From assembly GCA_963811255.1 (NCBI GenBank), contig CAWEQI010000001.1, positions 62,001 through 126,000 on the forward strand: 64,000 nt of DNA, read 5' to 3'. A program made the translations under genes and the position numbers. The DNA is from Croceibacterium_B sp963811255. Its GTDB lineage: Bacteria > Pseudomonadota > Alphaproteobacteria > Sphingomonadales > Sphingomonadaceae. The notes under the pieces are model-generated. The model did not search any database, had not been told where the DNA came from, and was given only the letters and a program-made list of their open reading frames with translations. This document shows positions 35,464-44,666 of the stretch, in pieces (positions within the stretch are counted from its first letter, which is position 1; each line of letters begins with the position of its first letter).

Positions 35464-37746
35464 ATGGAAAAGCCCCCAGCGGTGGGCTCGACCGTCATCG
35501 CCGGCCTGCTGGCGCTTGCCGTGGCTTCGGCGGCTCCGGCGCAAGTTCCGCCGATCACACTCGCGAAAGCCACACAAGGCACACCCGGCGAGCGCGCCGC
35601 GGCGATGCTGGCGCAGATGACGCAAGCCGAGAAGCTGACCCTGATCGAAGGCTATTTCGGCACCGACTTCCCGCCGGGGAAGTTCGTCGCGCCCGCCGGC
35701 GCGCGGCAGGGCTCGGCAGGCTACGTGCCCGGCATCCCGCGCCTCGGGATCCCGCCACAGTGGGAGACCGACGCCGGGCTCGGAGTCGCCACCCAGGGTC
35801 TGGCTCAGCACAAGCGCGCGGCCACCGCCTTGCCATCCGGCCCGGCCACCGCGGCGACATTCGATCCTGCACTCGCCTACGCCGGCGGGCGGATGATCGG
35901 CGGCGAGGCGCGCGCGTTCGGCTTCAACGTGATGCTCGGCGGCGCGGTCAACCTGCTGCGCGAACCGCGAAACGGGCGCAATTTCGAATACGCCGGGGAA
36001 GACCCGCTGCTCGCCGGCACCATCGTCGGCGCCGAGATCGCCGGGGTCCAGTCGAACGATATCATCGATACGGCCAAACACTATGCGCTGAACGATCAGG
36101 AAACGGACCGCGACACCGGCAACTTCGAGATCGGCGAGGCCGCTTTCCGGATGAGCGATCTGCTGGCGTTCGAGTTCGCCATCGAGCGCGGCAATCCCGG
36201 CTCGGTCATGTGTAGCTACAACCTCGTCAACGGCGTCCACGCCTGCGAAAGTCCGTTCCTGCTGACGCAGGTGCTGCGGCACGACTGGAACTGGCGCGGC
36301 TACGTGATGAGCGACTGGGGCGCGGTTCACTCGACCGCCGCCGCGGCCAACGCCGGGCTCGACCAGGAATCGGGGTATGGCCTGCAGAAGGACGCCTGGT
36401 TTGGGGCGAACAAGCTGACGGCGGCGCTGCAATCGGGTGCGATCGCGCCGGCGCGGATCGACTTGATGGTTACCCACATCCTCACGGCAATGTTCGCCCA
36501 CGGGCTGATCGACTACCCGCTGAGCGCCGGCAAAACGCACGACGCGGCGCTCGACCGCGCCCGTGCGCGGCACGAGCCGGAGGCAGGGACGGTGCTGAGC
36601 CCCGGCGCCACGATCGACTACGCCGCCGATCGCGCGGTCGCCCGGCGCGATGAAGAAGCAGGCATCGTACTGCTCAAGAACGAACGCTCCGTGCTGCCGA
36701 TCGTCGCCAGCGCCCGACGAATCGTCGTCATCGGCGGTCATGCCGATAAGGGGGTGATCTCCGGCGGCGGGTCGAGCCAGGTCTATCCCGCAGGCGAAAA
36801 CGCGGTCCGCGGGGTCAAGCCGACCAGCTGGCCTGGACCGGTGGTCTTTTATCCGTCCTCGCCGGTCGCCGAGCTCAGGAAGCTGCTGCCCAAGGCGCGG
36901 ATCGATTACGCCGACGGCAACGATCCCGCGGCGGCGGCCAGGCTGGCGAAAGGCGCCGACCTGGTGATCGTCTTCGGCACGCAGTGGGCGGCCGAGAGCA
37001 TCGACGTGCCGCTGCACCTCGACGGCGCGCAGGACGCGCTGATCGAGCAGGTCGCCGCGGCGAACCCGCACACCGTGGCGGTGCTCGAAACCGGCGGGCC
37101 GGTGCTGATGCCGTGGGCAGCGAAAGTCCCGGCGATCGTCGAAGCATGGTATCCTGGCCGGATGGGCGGCGCGGCGATCGCCAACGTCCTGACCGGCAAG
37201 GTCAATCCCTCGGGCCATCTGCCGATGACCTTCCCCAGGTCGCTCAAACAGCTCCCCTGGCCCGGCGAGCCGCGCCATAGCCAGGCCACCTACGGCGAAG
37301 GCGCGACGGTCGGCTACAAGTGGTTCGATGGGCACGGTCTCGAGCCGCAATTCCCGTTCGGCCACGGTCTATCCTACACGACGTTCGCCACCAGCGGCTT
37401 GAAGGTCAGCCGCGCCGGCGAGGGTCTGCTGGCAAGCGTGCGCGTCACCAACACGGGGAAACAGACCGGTGCCGACGCCGTGCAGATCTACGTCGGCGGC
37501 AGAGGGTGGGAAGCACCCAGGCGCCTCGGCGGCTACGTGAAGGTTTCGCTGAAGCCGGGAGAGAGCAAAATCGTCGGCATCGCCGTCGACCCGCGCCTGC
37601 TGGCGGTGTGGGATCAGCGCAATCCCGGCTGGAGCCGCGACGCAGGCACCTACACCGTCACCGTCGGGCAAAGCTCGCGCGATCTGGGCGAGAGCGTCGC
37701 CGTCATGCTTCCCGCGAGTCACCTGCCGCCGCAATGGAAGCCCTAG
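35464..37746 (+). CDS. Secreted glycoside hydrolase family 3 beta-glucosidase
   Basis: 760 aa with an N-terminal signal peptide (cleavage near ASAAPAQ, residue ~27). The N-terminal barrel contains the catalytic nucleophile Asp284 in GYVMSDWGAVHS and the substrate-binding KHYALNDQETDRD. The middle domain starts near DEEAGIVLLKNERSVLPI, and the C-terminal fibronectin-III-like domain starts near FPFGHGLSYTTFATSGLKV. It cleaves beta-glucosides or related plant glycosides in the periplasm. It is a single gene behind a hairpin that may be an operator. Confidence 0.92.
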   Translation: MEKPPAVGSTVIAGLLALAVASAAPAQVPPITLAKATQGTPGERAAAMLAQMTQAEKLTLIEGYFGTDFPPGKFVAPAGARQGSAGYVPGIPRLGIPPQWETDAGLGVATQGLAQHKRAATALPSGPATAATFDPALAYAGGRMIGGEARAFGFNVMLGGAVNLLREPRNGRNFEYAGEDPLLAGTIVGAEIAGVQSNDIIDTAKHYALNDQETDRDTGNFEIGEAAFRMSDLLAFEFAIERGNPGSVMCSYNLVNGVHACESPFLLTQVLRHDWNWRGYVMSDWGAVHSTAAAANAGLDQESGYGLQKDAWFGANKLTAALQSGAIAPARIDLMVTHILTAMFAHGLIDYPLSAGKTHDAALDRARARHEPEAGTVLSPGATIDYAADRAVARRDEEAGIVLLKNERSVLPIVASARRIVVIGGHADKGVISGGGSSQVYPAGENAVRGVKPTSWPGPVVFYPSSPVAELRKLLPKARIDYADGNDPAAAARLAKGADLVIVFGTQWAAESIDVPLHLDGAQDALIEQVAAANPHTVAVLETGGPVLMPWAAKVPAIVEAWYPGRMGGAAIANVLTGKVNPSGHLPMTFPRSLKQLPWPGEPRHSQATYGEGATVGYKWFDGHGLEPQFPFGHGLSYTTFATSGLKVSRAGEGLLASVRVTNTGKQTGADAVQIYVGGRGWEAPRRLGGYVKVSLKPGESKIVGIAVDPRLLAVWDQRNPGWSRDAGTYTVTVGQSSRDLGESVAVMLPASHLPPQWKP

Positions 37747-38003
37747 CCGGCGCCGAATGATCGAAGCCGGGGCGGCCGCGTGGCACCAACAGCGTCGGCC
37801 GCTCCTGCTATCCCAGCGGCGCTACTGCGCCAGGCTCGACAGAGCGCGACGCGCTCCCCGCGGTTCGCACCATAATGCCAGCGAACAACAGGAAGTGCGG
37901 CACCTCCTAGCGAGGCGGCATTGGTATCATTGCGGATTTCGAGCGGACACGCCCGCTTGGCAAAAATCGCCTAGAGCGGCAGGCAACACGACAGGACCAC
38001 GTG

Positions 38004-38558
38004 ATGAAAAACCTGGCGATCGGCTTAGTTCTCGCCTCGGTGTTCGTCGTCGGCGCGACTGCCTATGCCCAGTCGATGCATTCAGGGCAACCGGTCCAGC
38101 GGAAGCCCTGGAGCATCATGCACGGCGGCTGGCAGGCCGGACCGATGTGGCCGATGGGTCCGCGCTGGCAGGGGCAGGGTCCGATTCCGCGACACCATTA
38201 CGCCATGATGTCGGGGATCCCCGACCCCTATGCGTCGATGACCAACCCGCTGGCGCACACCCAGGCGACGCTGGATCGCGGGGCAAAGGTGTACGCGGCG
38301 AACTGCGCGGCCTGCCACGGCCCGCAGGGGCTCGGCGATGGGCCGGCCGGGCGCAGCCTGTCGCCGCCTCCCGGCAATCTCGCCTGGCTGTCGGACATGC
38401 CGATGGGGCAATGGGACCCATTCATCTACTGGTCGGTCGCCGAAGGCGGGGCGCAATTCGGAACCGCGATGCCCGCGTTCAAGAATACCCTTTCCAAGGA
38501 CGAGATCTGGGCGGTCACCGCCTATATCCAAGCGCACCTGCCGCGAGCGACGAAGTAG
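38004..38558 (+). CDS. Secreted c-type cytochrome
   Basis: 184 aa. Signal peptide MKNLAIGLVLASVFVVGATAYAQ, then a Met/Trp/Pro-rich region (HGGWQAGPMWPMGPRWQG). The heme site is CAACH (Cys101, Cys104, His105) within GAKVYAANCAACHGPQGLGD; the distal Met is probably in TAMPAFKNTL. A GTG three bases upstream is an alternative start. It may accept electrons from the PQQ dehydrogenase encoded nearby on the other strand (38838-40709). The open frame continues past its stop (see the fragment at 38559-38828). Confidence 0.87.
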   Translation: MKNLAIGLVLASVFVVGATAYAQSMHSGQPVQRKPWSIMHGGWQAGPMWPMGPRWQGQGPIPRHHYAMMSGIPDPYASMTNPLAHTQATLDRGAKVYAANCAACHGPQGLGDGPAGRSLSPPPGNLAWLSDMPMGQWDPFIYWSVAEGGAQFGTAMPAFKNTLSKDEIWAVTAYIQAHLPRATK

Positions 38559-38828
38559 CACGAAACAAAGAGAAGAGGTTCGACTGACGGCGTCAACAAC
38601 GGTCCGACGATACAGGACGCGTGGAATACCACGCCGATCTGGAGCTTCCCCTACACCGGCGACGCACTGGCGGAAGGGCCCGCTGCCGGGCCGTTGATCC
38701 ACGGCGCCTCGATGGGCAACAGCTTCGGGCCCAATGGCTATGCCTGGATCGATCAAAACTGTGACGGCGCCGACTCCAACGCATCGGACAACGACACCCT
38801 GCGGTTCTACACCTGGCTGGCGTACTAG
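38559..38828 (+). pseudogene. Coding-like fragment without a start codon, same frame as the cytochrome
   Basis: Directly after the cytochrome TAG the same frame stays open for 89 codons: HETKRRGSTDGVNNGPTIQD, then AWNTTPIWSFPYTGDALAEG, PAAGPLIHGASMGNSFGPNG and YAWIDQNCDGADSNASDNDT, ending WLAY-stop at 38828. It has the composition of an extracellular C-terminal domain (Trp, Asn, Asp, Gly rich). The only ATG lies mid-way. It is either the 3' remnant of a lost gene or a readthrough extension. No family recognised. Confidence 0.45.
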
Positions 38829-38837
38829 CGCACGCGG

Positions 38838-40709
38838 TCAATCCGGCGCGAACGCCAGCAGCACGTTCCCGGAGCGGTCCCCTACGACGGCATAGCCGGA
38901 GCTGACGAACACCATGCCGTCGGCGACGGCGACGCCGTTCGAGCCGATGCCGCCGCCGTGCGCCGGCACCTGGTTCGTCGTTGCGAAGGTGCGCGCGGTG
39001 TCGAAGCTCCACAGCTCGCGTCCGTCCGCCGTCGAAACCGCGTGCAGCTTCCCGTCCATGCCGCCGATGAAGGCCACGCCGGGAATCGCGCTTACCGCCG
39101 CACCGTTCGACGAGCCGTGCGCAGAAAGCGGCGTCGTCCACAGGTGCTGGCCCTCGTTCAGACCAACCGCCGCGACCGCCCCTGCCGCCAGCCCGTAATA
39201 GACCCGTTTGCCGTCGGCGGCGCCGCCCCAATAGATGCCCGCCGAGCCGGTGCGGCCGCCGGCGTTAGCCGGCAGCACATGGGTCTCCCAGACGAGCTTC
39301 CCGTCGCGGTCTGGATCGAGGGCGAAGACTTCGCCGTCCTTGGTTCCGACGACAACGATGCGCCGCCCACCGGGCAGCACCTGGAGGATCGGCGAGTTGC
39401 CGATGTCGAGGTCCGGGCCGAGATCCTTGGGGCAGTTCTCGGTCCGCGCCGGGCCGGTGCAGCCGCCGAGGAAGGAATCGTTCGCCCGCAGCTGGTGAAC
39501 CCACAGGCGGCGACCGGTGCCCATATCCACCGCCATCACCGCATCGGTGGTGTTGGGCGCCGGTTCGGTTTCGCTGTCGCCGGTGCCGAAGTAGATCGCG
39601 TGGCGCGCCGGATCGACCGTCGGCGAGCTCCACACCGAACCGCCCGCGGGCGCATAGAGCTGGACCCCCTTCGAGTTCTTGCGGATCGGCTTGGGGGTGC
39701 CGACCACCCAGGCTTTCCAGATCCGCCGTCCGGTGCTCGCATCGAGCGCCACCACACTGCCGCGCGAGGTGCAGCACGGATAGTCGAGCGTCGCGGCGCT
39801 GAACTCCTCCGACGAGGAGACCGGGACGAACAGCCGCCCGTGATAAAACGCCGGCCCGGCGGTAATCCGGGCGACGAAGTGCTTGTCGACGTGGGAGGTC
39901 CACAACTCCTTGCCCGTCCGCGCGTCGAGCCCGTAGACGTTGGCGTGAAAGTCGCCGAAGAACACCGCCAGGCGGCCGTGCACCAGCCCGACGGTCGGCG
40001 CGCTGCGCACTGCGCCCTTGGCGAGGAACGACCAGTAGACGCACCCGGCGCGGGCGTCGAGCGCATAGACCCAGCCGGTGTCGGCGCCCACAAACACGCG
40101 GCCATCGACCACGGTCGGCTGGCCATAGGCCGAAAGTCCGCCGGGAAAGCCGAACGCCCACTTGAACGTCAGATGCGGGATGTCGCTGCTCTTGAGGCCG
40201 GATTCGGCGCGATAGCGGGCGTTGTCGAGGCTCGCCCCCCAACCGATCCAGTCGCGCTGCGGCGATGGCGGCGCCATCGCCGGATTGGATGGGCAGCGGT
40301 TGGGCATGTCCTTGGCGGCGCCGTTGGCGATCGTGCCGAACGGCCGTCCGCTCATGAACACCGCCAGCATGCGGCGCTGGTCATCGGTCAACGTGTCGCC
40401 CTGCGCCTTCATCGGCCCGGTGGTGAGCGCGGCGTAGATCCGCTCGGGGGTCATCTGCCGGATAGCCGAAGGCTGCGGCGCCCGTGGCACGTCGGGATTG
40501 CCGTGACACCCCATGCAGTGGGTCTGGAAAACCGCGAAGCCGGTTTCCGTGCCGGCGATCTTCGGGCTCTGCGACACGGCCGCGCCCAGCGCGGTCACGG
40601 CGAGGCCGAGCGCCACGGGCGCGGCGAAGAGAACCCGCCGCTCTCGTCTGCTCAGGGCCCCTGCGGTCCGTTTCCAAGCTCGCCCAAGCAGCCGTCCGAT
40701 TACCCGCAT
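38838..40709 (-). CDS. PQQ-dependent dehydrogenase with cytochrome c domain (polyvinyl alcohol dehydrogenase type)
   Basis: 623 aa. A membrane anchor or signal segment (RRVLFAAPVALGLAVTALGA) is followed by a cytochrome c domain with CMGCH (Cys65, Cys68, His69). An eight-bladed PQQ propeller follows, with repeats such as GWVYALDARAGCVYWSFLAK and NVYGLDARTGKELWTSHVDK. The neighbouring cysteines in DYPCCTSRG match the vicinal disulfide found in PQQ alcohol dehydrogenases. This arrangement fits polyvinyl-alcohol dehydrogenase-like enzymes of the sphingomonads. I chose ATG 40709, preceded by AAGGGGGTGAGG. The neighbouring cytochrome c could be its electron acceptor. Confidence 0.85.
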   Translation of the reverse strand: MRVIGRLLGRAWKRTAGALSRRERRVLFAAPVALGLAVTALGAAVSQSPKIAGTETGFAVFQTHCMGCHGNPDVPRAPQPSAIRQMTPERIYAALTTGPMKAQGDTLTDDQRRMLAVFMSGRPFGTIANGAAKDMPNRCPSNPAMAPPSPQRDWIGWGASLDNARYRAESGLKSSDIPHLTFKWAFGFPGGLSAYGQPTVVDGRVFVGADTGWVYALDARAGCVYWSFLAKGAVRSAPTVGLVHGRLAVFFGDFHANVYGLDARTGKELWTSHVDKHFVARITAGPAFYHGRLFVPVSSSEEFSAATLDYPCCTSRGSVVALDASTGRRIWKAWVVGTPKPIRKNSKGVQLYAPAGGSVWSSPTVDPARHAIYFGTGDSETEPAPNTTDAVMAVDMGTGRRLWVHQLRANDSFLGGCTGPARTENCPKDLGPDLDIGNSPILQVLPGGRRIVVVGTKDGEVFALDPDRDGKLVWETHVLPANAGGRTGSAGIYWGGAADGKRVYYGLAAGAVAAVGLNEGQHLWTTPLSAHGSSNGAAVSAIPGVAFIGGMDGKLHAVSTADGRELWSFDTARTFATTNQVPAHGGGIGSNGVAVADGMVFVSSGYAVVGDRSGNVLLAFAPD

Positions 40710-40836
40710 CCTCACCCCCTTGCACCGCCGCTCCATTGCGGGGACCACGCCGGTGCGACCGCGGCCAACTCCGCACGACCACCCATCCGCCCTTTACAGA
40801 AGGTTCGTCAAGGCCTTGCTTGGCCGGCGCCGGTCG

Positions 40837-41991
40837 TCAGCGGGGACGGCTGCTGGGGGGCTCGCCTGTTATCGCGAACAGGGGCGTCATCGTCACAACG
40901 CCCTTGGCGGTGTCGGCAGCATGTCCGAGGTACTCGCGGATGCCGAACGCCGCCTCGGTGGTGCGCAGCAGCGAATAGTGGTTGTATGGCGTTGGATCGG
41001 AAACGTGCCGTGGGCCGTGGTTGGTGATGACGATCGTCGCGATGTGACCGCCGCCGAAATTGGCCTTGCTGCGCGCATCATAGCCGCAGCAGCCCTGCAC
41101 GCCGGTCTTGCGCTCTGCCACGTTATTCTCGTCGAAGGTGACGACGATCGCCGTGTTGCCGGGGTCGGCCCACACCTTGGAGCGCATGATCTTGTCGACC
41201 AGAACGCCTATCTCGGCGTCGCCGCGCTTGATCACGGCCGCCTCGTCGAGATCGATCCGGCAGTCGGCGGGCACGTCGGGCTGGTAGCTGCCGTGCATTT
41301 CATTGCACTGGTTGGGGACGATGTGCGCGTAGCTCGGCATCGTGTCGGCGGCGAGATCCTTGTCCAGTTGGCCGAAGCCGACGAGGTGCCAGGCGAGCTG
41401 CGGAAACGGCTCGCGGTTGACTGAGCGGAAGTTGACGAACGCGTTGTGCTTGGCGGCATACATGGCGTTCGGCACCCCGGCTGACGGGTAGTCCGGCGTC
41501 GGCCAGCGCGGGACCAGCGATCCGGCCGACGGAATGTCCTCCATGTAGGCTTTCCAGGTCAGCCCCTTGCGCGCGAGTTGGTCCATCAGGTTCGGTGCGG
41601 TCAGGTCGTGGTCGGCATAACCGGACTTGGCCGAATTCGCGCAGAATCGGTCCTTCAGCCCGGCGCGGCAATAGAAGGCATCGTCGTCGTGGATGCCGAA
41701 GGTATCGCCGCCGAGCATGGCGATGTAATTGCCCTCGCTCGAGTGCACCTCGGCATAGAACTGCGTTGCGCTGCCGTACTCGCGCGCCAGGCGATGGATC
41801 ACCGGGGTCCAGTCCGGATGATCCATGATCTGGTCGTAGCCCTTGTTCTCCTCGACGATCACGAAGATGTGGTTGTAGCGCGGCATGGCCGCCCGCGCGG
41901 GAGTATGTGGCTCCGGGAGCGCCGGAGAGGTGCCGGCAACCCCGAAAACCAGGGCGAAAGCGGCGGCCGTGCATGCTGTCCAGGTGCTCAC
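40837..41991 (-). CDS. Secreted phosphoesterase-family protein (acid phosphatase / phospholipase C-like)
   Basis: 384 aa. Signal peptide MSTWTACTAAAFALVFGVAG..., then the phosphoesterase start NHIFVIVEENKGYDQIMDHP, with HSSEGNYIAMLGGDTFGIHD, NLMDQLARKGLTWKAYMED and AIVVTFDENN. A vicinal Cys pair is present in GVQGCCGYDARS. The family includes AcpA-like acid phosphatases and non-specific phospholipase C; the exact substrate is unknown. It is close upstream of the PQQ dehydrogenase gene (gap of 127 bases), same direction. Confidence 0.83.
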   Translation of the reverse strand: MSTWTACTAAAFALVFGVAGTSPALPEPHTPARAAMPRYNHIFVIVEENKGYDQIMDHPDWTPVIHRLAREYGSATQFYAEVHSSEGNYIAMLGGDTFGIHDDDAFYCRAGLKDRFCANSAKSGYADHDLTAPNLMDQLARKGLTWKAYMEDIPSAGSLVPRWPTPDYPSAGVPNAMYAAKHNAFVNFRSVNREPFPQLAWHLVGFGQLDKDLAADTMPSYAHIVPNQCNEMHGSYQPDVPADCRIDLDEAAVIKRGDAEIGVLVDKIMRSKVWADPGNTAIVVTFDENNVAERKTGVQGCCGYDARSKANFGGGHIATIVITNHGPRHVSDPTPYNHYSLLRTTEAAFGIREYLGHAADTAKGVVTMTPLFAITGEPPSSRPR

Positions 41992-42134
41992 GTCTGATTT
42001 CCCTCAATCACCGCCTTGATGCAACGCGATTGCCCCCTGCGCGCGTTATCCGGCCGTCGTCACCTTCGATGCAAGCTTTGCCGACATTTTCATGTCGCGC
42101 TTATGACGATGCAACGACTCCAGCCGATGGCAAG

Positions 42135-44666
42135 TCAAAATTGCGGCAGCGCCTGCTCGGCGAAGCCCCAGCCGGCAAGCGTCTTGCTCGCCGCCCGGTC
42201 GAGCAGGCGCTTGGTGTCGGAAATCGAGAACGGGTGCGCGTCGGCGAAGCCCTTCAATTCGCCCCAGGCGATCGGCACCGCCACCGGCGCGCCTTCGCGG
42301 GCACGGCCGGAATACGGCAGCACGGCGGTGCTGCCGCGCTGGTTACGCAGATAATCGACGAAGATCTTGCCCTTGCGCTTGGCTTTCGAGAGGTTGGCGG
42401 TGAAGCGGTCGGGCTCGGCGATGCTGAGCGCCTCGGCGAAGCGCTTGGAAAAGTCCTTGTGCGCATCCCATGAGTGGCCGGGATTGAGCGGCACGATCAG
42501 GTGCACGCCCTTGCCGCCGGTGAGCATGGCGAAGCTGACCAGGCCGATGTCAGCGAGCTTCTGGTGCATGTCGCGCGCCGCTTTCTTGACGTCCTCGAAG
42601 TCGAGCCCTTCGTCGGGATCGAGGTCGAACACCATCCGGTCGGGCGCTTCGACGTCGCGGGCGAGCGAGCCCCAGCCGTGGAATTCGATCGTGCCCATCT
42701 GCACACAGGCGAGCAGGCCGGCGACGTCGTCGACGTACATGTACTCCTCGACGTTGCCGCGCTTCTCGCGCACCGGCACATGGTGGACGTGCGGGCCGAA
42801 CGAGCCGCTCTCGTGCTTCTGGTAAAAGCACTTCTTCCCCCGCCCCTGCGGACAGCGGACCAGCATCACCGGCCGTCCGGCGAGCCACGGCAGCATCAGC
42901 GGGGCGATCGCGGTGTAATAATCGGCCAGTTCGCCCTTGGTCTGCCCGCTCTCGGGATAAATCACCCGGCTGCGGCTGGAGATCTTGACGTCAGCGGCGG
43001 CATCGTCGTCCGGAGCGTCCTCGGCGGTTTCGGGCACGACCTCCTCGGCCGGCTTGTCAGCGCGCAGGCCAAGGAAGCTGGGGTGGCGCAGGCGCCCGTC
43101 GTGGGTGACTTCGCTGAAGGCGATCTCGGCCACTAGCTTGGGCGTCAGCCAGGTAACTCCGCGGCTGTGCGCCCTGTCCACTTCGGCCGGCGCGGTCTTG
43201 CGTTCAAGACTAGCGAACTTGCCCGCCAGCTCGTGCAGCGAATCCTGGGTGAATCCGGTGCCGACGTTGCCCTTGTAGACCCACTCATCGCCTTCGCGCT
43301 GGGCCAGCGCCAGGCTCGAGAACGGCCGTCCGCGCGCGCTCGACGTCTTCCATCCGATGATGACGAATTCCTGCCGCCGGGTGCATTTGACCTTGACCCA
43401 GTTGCGGGTCCGCTTGCCGACGGCATAGCGCGCGTCGATCTTCTTGGAGATGATCCCTTCCTGCCCGGCGTCGCACATCGCCTTGAGCAGCTTCTCGCCC
43501 GCGCCGATCACATGATCGGCCACATGGATCGGCGGTTCGGCCTTGGCGAGCAGCGCCTCGAGCCGTTCCTCGCGCTCCACGTTCGGCTGCTGGGTCAGGT
43601 CCTCGCCGTTCAAGTCGAGCAGGTCGAACGCGTGGAACGCCAGGCTGTCGCCTTTCTTCTGCGCCCCGTGCCCGCGCTTGAGCACCTGCTGGAGCGAGGA
43701 GAAATCGGGATTGCCCTGCTTGTCATACCCGACGATTTCGCCGTCGATCAGGCATGAAGGCAGGTCGAGCGCCGCGAACCGCTCAACGAGCGGGGCGAAC
43801 TTGTCGCTCCAGTCGAGCCCCTTGCGGGTATAAACCTTAACCTTGTCGCCGGCGCAGGCGATCATCGCCCGGTAGCCGTCGAACTTGATCTCGTGCATCC
43901 AGCCGTTGCCGGCCGGTACTTCGTCGACCAGCGTGGCGAGCTGCGGCGCGCGGAACTTCGGCAGCGTGGTGACGCGTTTCTTCGCCGGATCGGCCGCCTT
44001 GCCGAGCGCCGCGTTGCGCTTCGCCGCCTTCTTCATCTGCGCCGCGAACTCGGCGTCGCTCTTGCCCGAGAGCGAGTACTCGCCCGTCTTGTCGGCGGCG
44101 ATCTCGGCCATCGTCCGCCCGGTCAGCACGCTGGTGAGGCCGCGCTGCACCAGCGGATCGCCGGCTTCCGCGTATTCGTCCTTGAGCTTCCTCAGCAGCC
44201 AGTTCTCGCGCTTCTCGCCGGGCTTCTTCTTGAGCCGGATGAGCAGCCAGTCGCCCTTCATCCGCTCGCCGTGGAGGATCAGGTGCAGGTGGCCCTTGTC
44301 GAGATCCTTCCAGCTCTTGCCCGGCGCCGGCTCCCAGCTGCCCTTGTCCCACAGCATCACCGTGCCGCCGCCGTATTCATCCTCCGGGATGATTCCCTCG
44401 AATTCGGCGTAAGCCAGCGGGTGGTCCTCGGTCCTCACGGCGAGGCGCTTGACGTCGGGATCGGGCGACGGGCCCTTGGTCACTGCCCAGCTCTTCAGCA
44501 CCCCGTCGGCCTCGATGCGGAAGTCCCAGTGCAGCCGGCTCGCCTCGTGCTTCTGGACGATGAAGCGGTTGCCCTCGGCGCTGTGGGCGAGCTTGCCCGA
44601 GGGTTCGGCGGTCTTCGAGAAGTCCCGCTTGCGGTTGTATTCGGCAAGGAGGTCAGCGGTGGCCAT
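42135..44666 (-). CDS. ligD: ATP-dependent DNA ligase D (NHEJ)
   Basis: 843 aa. Three domains in order: 3'-phosphoesterase (residues ~20-190, RFIVQKHEASRLHWDFRIEA), ATP ligase (~240-540, adenylation Lys in MHEIKFDGYRAMI) and a polymerase/primase domain (~555-835, DRMVFDLDPDEGLDFEDVKK with the catalytic DxD). It repairs double-strand breaks with Ku by end processing, gap filling and sealing. The ATG lies immediately after the Ku stop codon (TAA-ATG), so the two are translated together. Confidence 0.95.
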   Translation of the reverse strand: MATADLLAEYNRKRDFSKTAEPSGKLAHSAEGNRFIVQKHEASRLHWDFRIEADGVLKSWAVTKGPSPDPDVKRLAVRTEDHPLAYAEFEGIIPEDEYGGGTVMLWDKGSWEPAPGKSWKDLDKGHLHLILHGERMKGDWLLIRLKKKPGEKRENWLLRKLKDEYAEAGDPLVQRGLTSVLTGRTMAEIAADKTGEYSLSGKSDAEFAAQMKKAAKRNAALGKAADPAKKRVTTLPKFRAPQLATLVDEVPAGNGWMHEIKFDGYRAMIACAGDKVKVYTRKGLDWSDKFAPLVERFAALDLPSCLIDGEIVGYDKQGNPDFSSLQQVLKRGHGAQKKGDSLAFHAFDLLDLNGEDLTQQPNVEREERLEALLAKAEPPIHVADHVIGAGEKLLKAMCDAGQEGIISKKIDARYAVGKRTRNWVKVKCTRRQEFVIIGWKTSSARGRPFSSLALAQREGDEWVYKGNVGTGFTQDSLHELAGKFASLERKTAPAEVDRAHSRGVTWLTPKLVAEIAFSEVTHDGRLRHPSFLGLRADKPAEEVVPETAEDAPDDDAAADVKISSRSRVIYPESGQTKGELADYYTAIAPLMLPWLAGRPVMLVRCPQGRGKKCFYQKHESGSFGPHVHHVPVREKRGNVEEYMYVDDVAGLLACVQMGTIEFHGWGSLARDVEAPDRMVFDLDPDEGLDFEDVKKAARDMHQKLADIGLVSFAMLTGGKGVHLIVPLNPGHSWDAHKDFSKRFAEALSIAEPDRFTANLSKAKRKGKIFVDYLRNQRGSTAVLPYSGRAREGAPVAVPIAWGELKGFADAHPFSISDTKRLLDRAASKTLAGWGFAEQALPQF

